Under the pieces are notes generated by a model, which was not told the DNA's origin, did no database searches, and saw nothing but the letters and a program-made list of their open reading frames with translations. From Bacteroidales bacterium UBA3816 (GTDB lineage Bacteria > Bacteroidota > Bacteroidia > Bacteroidales > P3): a DNA stretch of 9,888 nucleotides. The DNA lies in assembly GCA_002368955.1 (NCBI GenBank), contig DFDY01000140.1, positions 7,381-17,268 of the forward strand, read 5' to 3'. Positions within the stretch are counted from its first letter, which is position 1. Each line of letters starts with the position of its first letter. Of this stretch, positions 6,354 through 9,888 are shown one piece after another. The position numbers and the translations under genes are program-made.

Positions 6354-8528
6354 ATGAAGAGAATTGTGTTTTTATCGTTGCTCCTGACGCTGTTGTGCGG
6401 GTGTCGTGACGGCAGCCGACGGGGGGCAGTAGACCTAGGCATTCGGGCACATGTGGACGGCTACAACAAGGCGGCTTTCCTCGACCGCTACGACAACCCG
6501 GCCGAGGCCATCGACGAGGCCTACCGCGCATTGGACCTGCTGCACGACTCGCTGCCCAACTACTACGACGGTACACTGCGGGCCTACAACAACTTGGCCT
6601 TTTGCTACTATATGCTGGCCGAGCACGACAGCACGCAGGCATATATCGACAGGGTGATGCAGCTCTCCAAGAGGCTGCCCGTCAAGACGGTGGCCCAAAA
6701 CGGCGAAGTGGAGCAGCTGATTGCCCAGCTGATGCAGATAAGGCTGTTGCAGCGCAGCTGCCGCATTGCCGAGTCATATCAGCTGCTGTACGACATCGAC
6801 CAGTCGCGCGTGCTGCAACTATCCTCCAATAACTACCTCTACGCCTATGCGCAGATGGAGTATTTCATCACCTCGCTGACACTCAACTACCACTATCGCA
6901 ACAGTGCCCTGGCCTCCTCGTCCTCCACACTGCTCACCCCCAGCACCAAGCGGGCAATGAAAGAGTTGTTGAAAAAGGTGGAAGAGACACGGCCCCACCT
7001 GAAGTGCGACTATGCCGAGGACATGTCGCTCAACTACGCCATGGCCCACTGCTACTATCGGCTGGCCTCCGCCTCCGACGGAGACCCTGAGATATTGTCC
7101 AAGGCTTATGAGAATCTGGCCCGCACGCTCCGCATTTTAGCCAGGCCGAACCACTTCAGCATCTACCATTTGGCCAATGTGTTCCAACTGCAGGCCTTCA
7201 TCGTGGCCGACACCGACATAGCACCCGAGATGTACTACGACCGCTGCCACGAGCAGTTGGTGTTGCTCGACAGCCTTAGCCGCAACCTCTATCCCGCCGA
7301 CTCTATGTGTCTGGACGGCGAGTACGGGCTAGACATGTTCCGCATCAGCACAGACCTATTCTTCCGCACCACCGACCCCTACCAGCATCTAGGCGCCGTG
7401 GTGGCGGCGGCAGAGTACTGCCTGCGCATCGACAATCAGGAGGCCGCCCTGCGCTACTACTCGATGATTCTGGAGGACAGCACTTGGAACGACGGCATAG
7501 CTCCCAAGTTTGAGTCTATGCTCTACGACGGCCTTATCCGGATGGGGTTTTCGGACAATCCCGAGGACAACAAACGCTGGTATGAGCGCGAAATAGACCT
7601 GCTGAGTTTCATCCGCGAGAACGAGAGCGCCGACGTGATGTTGCAGGACCGGCTGGACCGTGCCGAGAACCGCAACCGCTACTACGTGACGGCCATCTTC
7701 ATCACCATTCCCTTCCTAGTGGTGCTCTCCATCCTGGTGGTGCTTTTGGTCAGCCGTTCGCGCCGCCTGCGCGACGAGAAACTGGCCCTACAGGAGGCCA
7801 AACGACAGGATGTGGAGCGCATAGCCAATGTGGAGACCTGCCTCTCGGTGCTGCGGCACGACGTGAACCCTTTCCTCTCCTATCTGCAAAACAAGAAACT
7901 CAGCCCCGAGATGCGCCAGGAAGTGCTGGAGCAACTGCTGCGCACTTTCGGCAATATCAAAAACTGGACCAACCTTTCCATCCCCAGCGGCAAGCAGTTC
8001 CAGACCACGGTATTCAGCCTGGACGAGGTGTTCGACAGCGTGGAAGCCTCGTGTGTGCGGCTGAACCACGGTGTGGAGCTTGTGTTGTGCCCCTCCGGCC
8101 TCAACATCCTGGGCGACCGTCAGCTGACTGAAATACTCCTCCGCAACCTTGTGAACAATGCACTCCAGCACACCCAGCAGGGCAAGGTGACGGTGCATGC
8201 CGAAGTGTATGAGGCTGACCCACGCTTTGTGCACATTGAGGTGAACGACACAGGCAGCGGCATGGACGAGGAGACATTAGAGAACTTATTCCGCGCCGAC
8301 AAAAAGGCAAACCCCGACTCCGACCCAGAGGCACCCCACGGCACTGGATTTGGCCTCATTCTTTGCAAGTACATCATCAAACGCCACGACGACAACACCC
8401 TGCGCGGCTGCCGCATTTGGGCAGAAAGCCAGCTGGGTGAGGGCAGCTCGTTCCACTGCATCCTGGCAGGAAGCGAGAACGAAAGCCGAACACCGTCGGC
8501 AGAACGCAACAAACAAAACAACAATTGA
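6354..8528 (+). CDS. Membrane sensor histidine kinase with a large periplasmic helical sensor domain (DUF5112/DUF5113-like)
   Basis: This 724-residue sensor autophosphorylates on His and presumably passes phosphate to the regulator encoded next. The N terminus is a signal ending LLTLLCGC, with Cys17 in an imperfect lipobox, so lipidation is plausible. Residues about 25-435 are helical and TPR-like (for example AFLDRYDNPAEAIDEAYRAL) and are probably periplasmic. A single transmembrane helix is at about 444-466, followed by a coiled-coil linker (470-495). The phosphoacceptor helix is VLRHDVNPFLSYL (499-511) with His502. The HATPase domain has the N box LLRNLVNNALQHT (595-607), G1 DTGSGM (632-637) and G2 HGTGFGL (662-668). 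The layout recalls Bacteroidota kinases annotated with DUF5112/DUF5113; I make that link from memory. The ligand is unknown. The regulator's reading frame overlaps or closely follows its stop codon. Confidence 0.93.
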   Translation: MKRIVFLSLLLTLLCGCRDGSRRGAVDLGIRAHVDGYNKAAFLDRYDNPAEAIDEAYRALDLLHDSLPNYYDGTLRAYNNLAFCYYMLAEHDSTQAYIDRVMQLSKRLPVKTVAQNGEVEQLIAQLMQIRLLQRSCRIAESYQLLYDIDQSRVLQLSSNNYLYAYAQMEYFITSLTLNYHYRNSALASSSSTLLTPSTKRAMKELLKKVEETRPHLKCDYAEDMSLNYAMAHCYYRLASASDGDPEILSKAYENLARTLRILARPNHFSIYHLANVFQLQAFIVADTDIAPEMYYDRCHEQLVLLDSLSRNLYPADSMCLDGEYGLDMFRISTDLFFRTTDPYQHLGAVVAAAEYCLRIDNQEAALRYYSMILEDSTWNDGIAPKFESMLYDGLIRMGFSDNPEDNKRWYEREIDLLSFIRENESADVMLQDRLDRAENRNRYYVTAIFITIPFLVVLSILVVLLVSRSRRLRDEKLALQEAKRQDVERIANVETCLSVLRHDVNPFLSYLQNKKLSPEMRQEVLEQLLRTFGNIKNWTNLSIPSGKQFQTTVFSLDEVFDSVEASCVRLNHGVELVLCPSGLNILGDRQLTEILLRNLVNNALQHTQQGKVTVHAEVYEADPRFVHIEVNDTGSGMDEETLENLFRADKKANPDSDPEAPHGTGFGLILCKYIIKRHDDNTLRGCRIWAESQLGEGSSFHCILAGSENESRTPSAERNKQNNN

Positions 8529-8539
8529 CACAACCGACT

Positions 8540-9349
8540 ATGGAACCTATCAAAATCATCATTGTCGACGACGAACCCATCATCCGCAAGGCCCTCAAGG
8601 CCGAACTGGGCAGCCCGCAGTCCACCATTGCCTGCGGCATGAACGACGACGGCGAGATAGAATACCGCCACATCACTGTGCTGGACACCTTTGCCAACGG
8701 AGCTCAGCTGATGGCCGCCCTAGACAATCCGTTGCCACACGACATGCCCGACTATCTGCTGTTGGACATGGAGTTTCAAGGCGAGCCCACAGGAGGCATC
8801 TTCATCGCCGACCGAGTGCACAAGAAATACCCCGACATCCGCATCGCCATTCTCTCGGGCCGTTTCGACAACCCGCTGCCCAACGAGGCAGGCCGCGTAG
8901 ACCGCATGTTGGAGATAGCCCGCGTGGTGTTTGAGGCCTTGGAACACGGGGCACAGGCTTTTGTGAGCAAGAATGCCGCGGGTGGTTTTTCTGTGGAGAA
9001 TGTGCTCCGCGCCATCGAAGGGCTGGAACGGGGAGAAAAATACTATTTCAACTATCCGGTGATGATGACCCTGAAGGAGGCCGCGGAGCTGTATGTGAAA
9101 CACGCCGCCGCCATGCGCACCGACATAGTGTTGAGCGACACGGAGCGCAACCTGCTGCTGTTGGAAGCCGCCGGATGCACCGCCTCGGAGATAGCCACCA
9201 CCCTGCGCGAGACCGATAAGAGCATACAGGAGCGGCAAAAAGAGCTGTCGCGCAAACTGGACATCGTGAACAAGTCCAGCGCCCGCATTGCCAAGGCCAT
9301 GCAGTTCGGCCTCATCGACCCCAAAGAGATAAAGTATTTGAAACGATAG
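8540..9349 (+). CDS. Response regulator with enlarged receiver and C-terminal HTH-like domain
   Basis: This 269-residue protein is the probable partner of the upstream kinase. The receiver starts IKIIIVDDEP with the acidic pair Asp10/Asp11. The phosphoacceptor is Asp76 in YLLLDMEF, the switch residue Ser106 (ILSGR) and the conserved Lys144 (FVSKN). Compared with CheY-like receivers there are about 20 extra residues before the phosphorylation site and about 16 between Ser106 and Lys144. The C-terminal part (about 198-260: LSDTERNLLLLEAAGCTASEIATTL, then KSIQERQKELSRKL) resembles a LuxR/GerE-type helix-turn-helix, suggesting DNA binding. ATG 8540 gives MEPIKII and an 11-bp gap. An in-frame TTG at 8525, overlapping the kinase stop as TTGA, would add five residues and is a possible alternative. 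Target genes are unknown. Confidence 0.92.
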   Translation: MEPIKIIIVDDEPIIRKALKAELGSPQSTIACGMNDDGEIEYRHITVLDTFANGAQLMAALDNPLPHDMPDYLLLDMEFQGEPTGGIFIADRVHKKYPDIRIAILSGRFDNPLPNEAGRVDRMLEIARVVFEALEHGAQAFVSKNAAGGFSVENVLRAIEGLERGEKYYFNYPVMMTLKEAAELYVKHAAAMRTDIVLSDTERNLLLLEAAGCTASEIATTLRETDKSIQERQKELSRKLDIVNKSSARIAKAMQFGLIDPKEIKYLKR

Positions 9350-9390
9350 CCACTCCCTTTCACCCTTCTTCATCAGAGGGAAAAAACTAA

Positions 9391-9417
9391 AAAAAGACAA
9401 TCGGACATTGTTTTTTT
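9391..9417 (+). terminator. Probable intrinsic terminator after the two-component operon
   Basis: ACAAT (9397-9401) and ATTGT (9407-9411) pair around a 5-base loop. The flanking A-run (9391-9395) and T-run (9412-9417) extend the stem to about 11 bp with one G-T wobble and supply the 3' T-tract. It lies about 40 bp after the regulator stop. The stem is AT-rich and so only moderately convincing. Confidence 0.55.
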
Positions 9418-9493
9418 CGACACCTATGCAGGGCAGGGGAAAAATATTATTTCATTTATATTCAGGCATTCGCAGATAAAAAAGAAAAAATAT

Positions 9494-9524
9494 TTTGTCA
9501 ATTGAGAAAATCTTCGTACTTTTG
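9494..9524 (+). promoter_or_regulatory. Consensus Bacteroidota promoter for tRNA-Cys
   Basis: TTTG (9494-9497) is separated by exactly 19 bp from TACTTTTG (9517-9524), matching the -33 and -7 consensus elements. The tRNA begins 22 bp further on. It is the best promoter match in the window. Confidence 0.8.
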
Positions 9525-9546
9525 CACTCGCTTTTGGCAAAAAAAA

Positions 9547-9617
9547 GGTCGTTTGGCCGAGGGGTTAGGCACAGGTCTGCAAAACCTGCTACTCCGGTTC
9601 AAATCCGGAAGCGACCT
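9547..9617 (+). tRNA. tRNA-Cys (anticodon GCA)
   Basis: The 71-nt cloverleaf is complete. The acceptor arms 9547-9553 and 9610-9616 pair over 7 bp with one G-T. The D stem is GCC/GGC (9556-9558/9568-9570). The anticodon stem CAGGT/ACCTG (9572-9576/9584-9588) has loop CTGCAAA and anticodon GCA at 9579-9581. The T stem TCCGG/CCGGA (9593-9597/9605-9609) has loop TTCAAAT. The discriminator base is T (U73), a known cysteine identity element. The 3' CCA is not encoded and must be added after transcription. It is a single gene with its own promoter and terminator. Confidence 0.97.
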
Positions 9618-9620
9618 CAC

Positions 9621-9659
9621 AAAAAAAGACTCCGCTCAATGGGAGTCTTTTTCTTTTTT
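9621..9659 (+). terminator. Strong hairpin terminator, probably bidirectional
   Basis: AAAAAGACTCC (9623-9633) pairs perfectly with GGAGTCTTTTT (9642-9652) around an 8-base loop, followed by more T (to 9659). It ends the tRNA-Cys transcript a few bases after the mature 3' end. On the minus strand the A-run at 9621-9627 becomes a T-run, so it also suits the convergent gene whose stop codon is about 20 bp away. Confidence 0.88.
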
Positions 9660-9680
9660 AGCAGTAATCTTTTGTTGGAG

Positions 9681-9888
9681 CTAACGCAGGAGGGTGACAG
9701 TGCCTGCCAGATTCTGGTAGCCGCCCGGATCTTCCAAATCGCTATAGCGACATTTGTACACATAGGTGCCCTGTGGGCAGGGCGAGCCGTGATAGGTGCC
9801 GTCCCAAGGGGCTTGCTGGGCTGTGTGGAACACTAGGGTACCCTGACGATTATAAATCCAGAGCTCGTATTGCAGCAGGCCCTGAAGG
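9681..9888 (-). CDS. Secreted protein, C-terminal fragment with T9SS type B sorting domain (CHU_C / gliding-motility type)
   Basis: Only the last 68 residues lie in the window; the gene enters from the right edge and ends with TAG at 9683-9681. The translation reads LQYELWIYNRQGTLVFHT, then APWDGTYHGSPCPQGTYVYK, and ends NLAGTVTLLR. This pattern (xFxIYNRxGxLVF, WDGxYxGxPxPxGTYVY, GTVTLLR) is the hallmark of the CHU_C or gliding-motility-associated C-terminal domain. In the Bacteroidota that domain directs proteins through the type IX secretion system to the surface or medium (type B signal). The upstream passenger, and so the function, is not visible. It converges on tRNA-Cys and shares its terminator. 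The frame was found by translating the edge directly; no full ORF is contained here. Confidence 0.9.
   Translation of the reverse strand, partial: LQGLLQYELWIYNRQGTLVFHTAQQAPWDGTYHGSPCPQGTYVYKCRYSDLEDPGGYQNLAGTVTLLR

Noticed and set aside
7788..8671. Minus-strand ORFs of 148 and 183 codons opposite the histidine kinase
   Set aside because: GC-rich third positions leave few stop codons on the opposite strand; the plus-strand frame carries the complete HATPase motifs.
8350..8934. 194-codon plus-strand ORF spanning the kinase-regulator junction
   Set aside because: It is out of frame with both real genes, with a Thr/His/Arg-rich translation and no motifs.
9495..9836. 113-codon plus-strand ORF across the tRNA and terminator
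   Set aside because: It runs through a tRNA gene, a strong terminator and the antisense of the T9SS domain.
1..9888. Undescribed defence, mobile-element or CRISPR system
   Set aside because: No transposase, integrase, nuclease, toxin-antitoxin pair, spaced repeats or terminal inverted repeats were seen; the genes are mainly housekeeping plus one two-component system.

Overview
The window looks like chromosomal DNA from a member of the Bacteroidota, most likely order Bacteroidales. Four things support this. The promoters match the Bacteroidota pattern (TTTG-like -33 box and TAnnTTTG -7 box), best seen before the tRNA gene. Start codons are preceded by AT-rich leaders rather than Shine-Dalgarno sites. 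The AtpA and sensor-kinase sequences are of Bacteroidales type. The right edge holds a type IX secretion (T9SS) type B sorting domain. Family or genus cannot be fixed from the sequence alone; Prevotellaceae-like is a guess.

Left part, minus strand (1-5873), in transcription order: a small three-helix membrane protein of unknown function (5873-5433); nadB, L-aspartate oxidase (5239-3662); a MalY/PatB-type PLP C-S lyase (3626-2460); then the F1Fo ATP synthase genes atpE (c), atpF (b), atpH (delta) and the first 256 codons of atpA (alpha), which runs off the left edge. The usual atpB (subunit a) is not directly upstream of atpE. A candidate promoter and leader lie there instead, so the cluster appears to start with atpE. 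A perfect 13-bp hairpin sits between atpE and atpF.

Middle (5874-6353): a gene-free divergent region of about 480 bp with an outward-facing promoter at each end.

Right part, plus strand (6354-9349): a two-component pair. The first gene is a 724-residue membrane histidine kinase with a lipoprotein-like signal and a large helical sensor domain. The second is a response regulator with an enlarged receiver and a C-terminal helix-turn-helix-like region. Their target is unknown. A probable terminator follows.

Right end (9494-9888): a promoter, a tRNA-Cys(GCA) gene and a strong bidirectional hairpin terminator. Converging from the minus strand is the 3' end of a large secreted protein carrying the CHU_C / gliding-motility-type C-terminal domain.

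Most of the window is housekeeping metabolism and energy genes. I see no insertion sequence, CRISPR array, phage gene or defence system. The least understood parts are the two-component system, the small membrane protein, and the RNA structures around atpE and before nadB.
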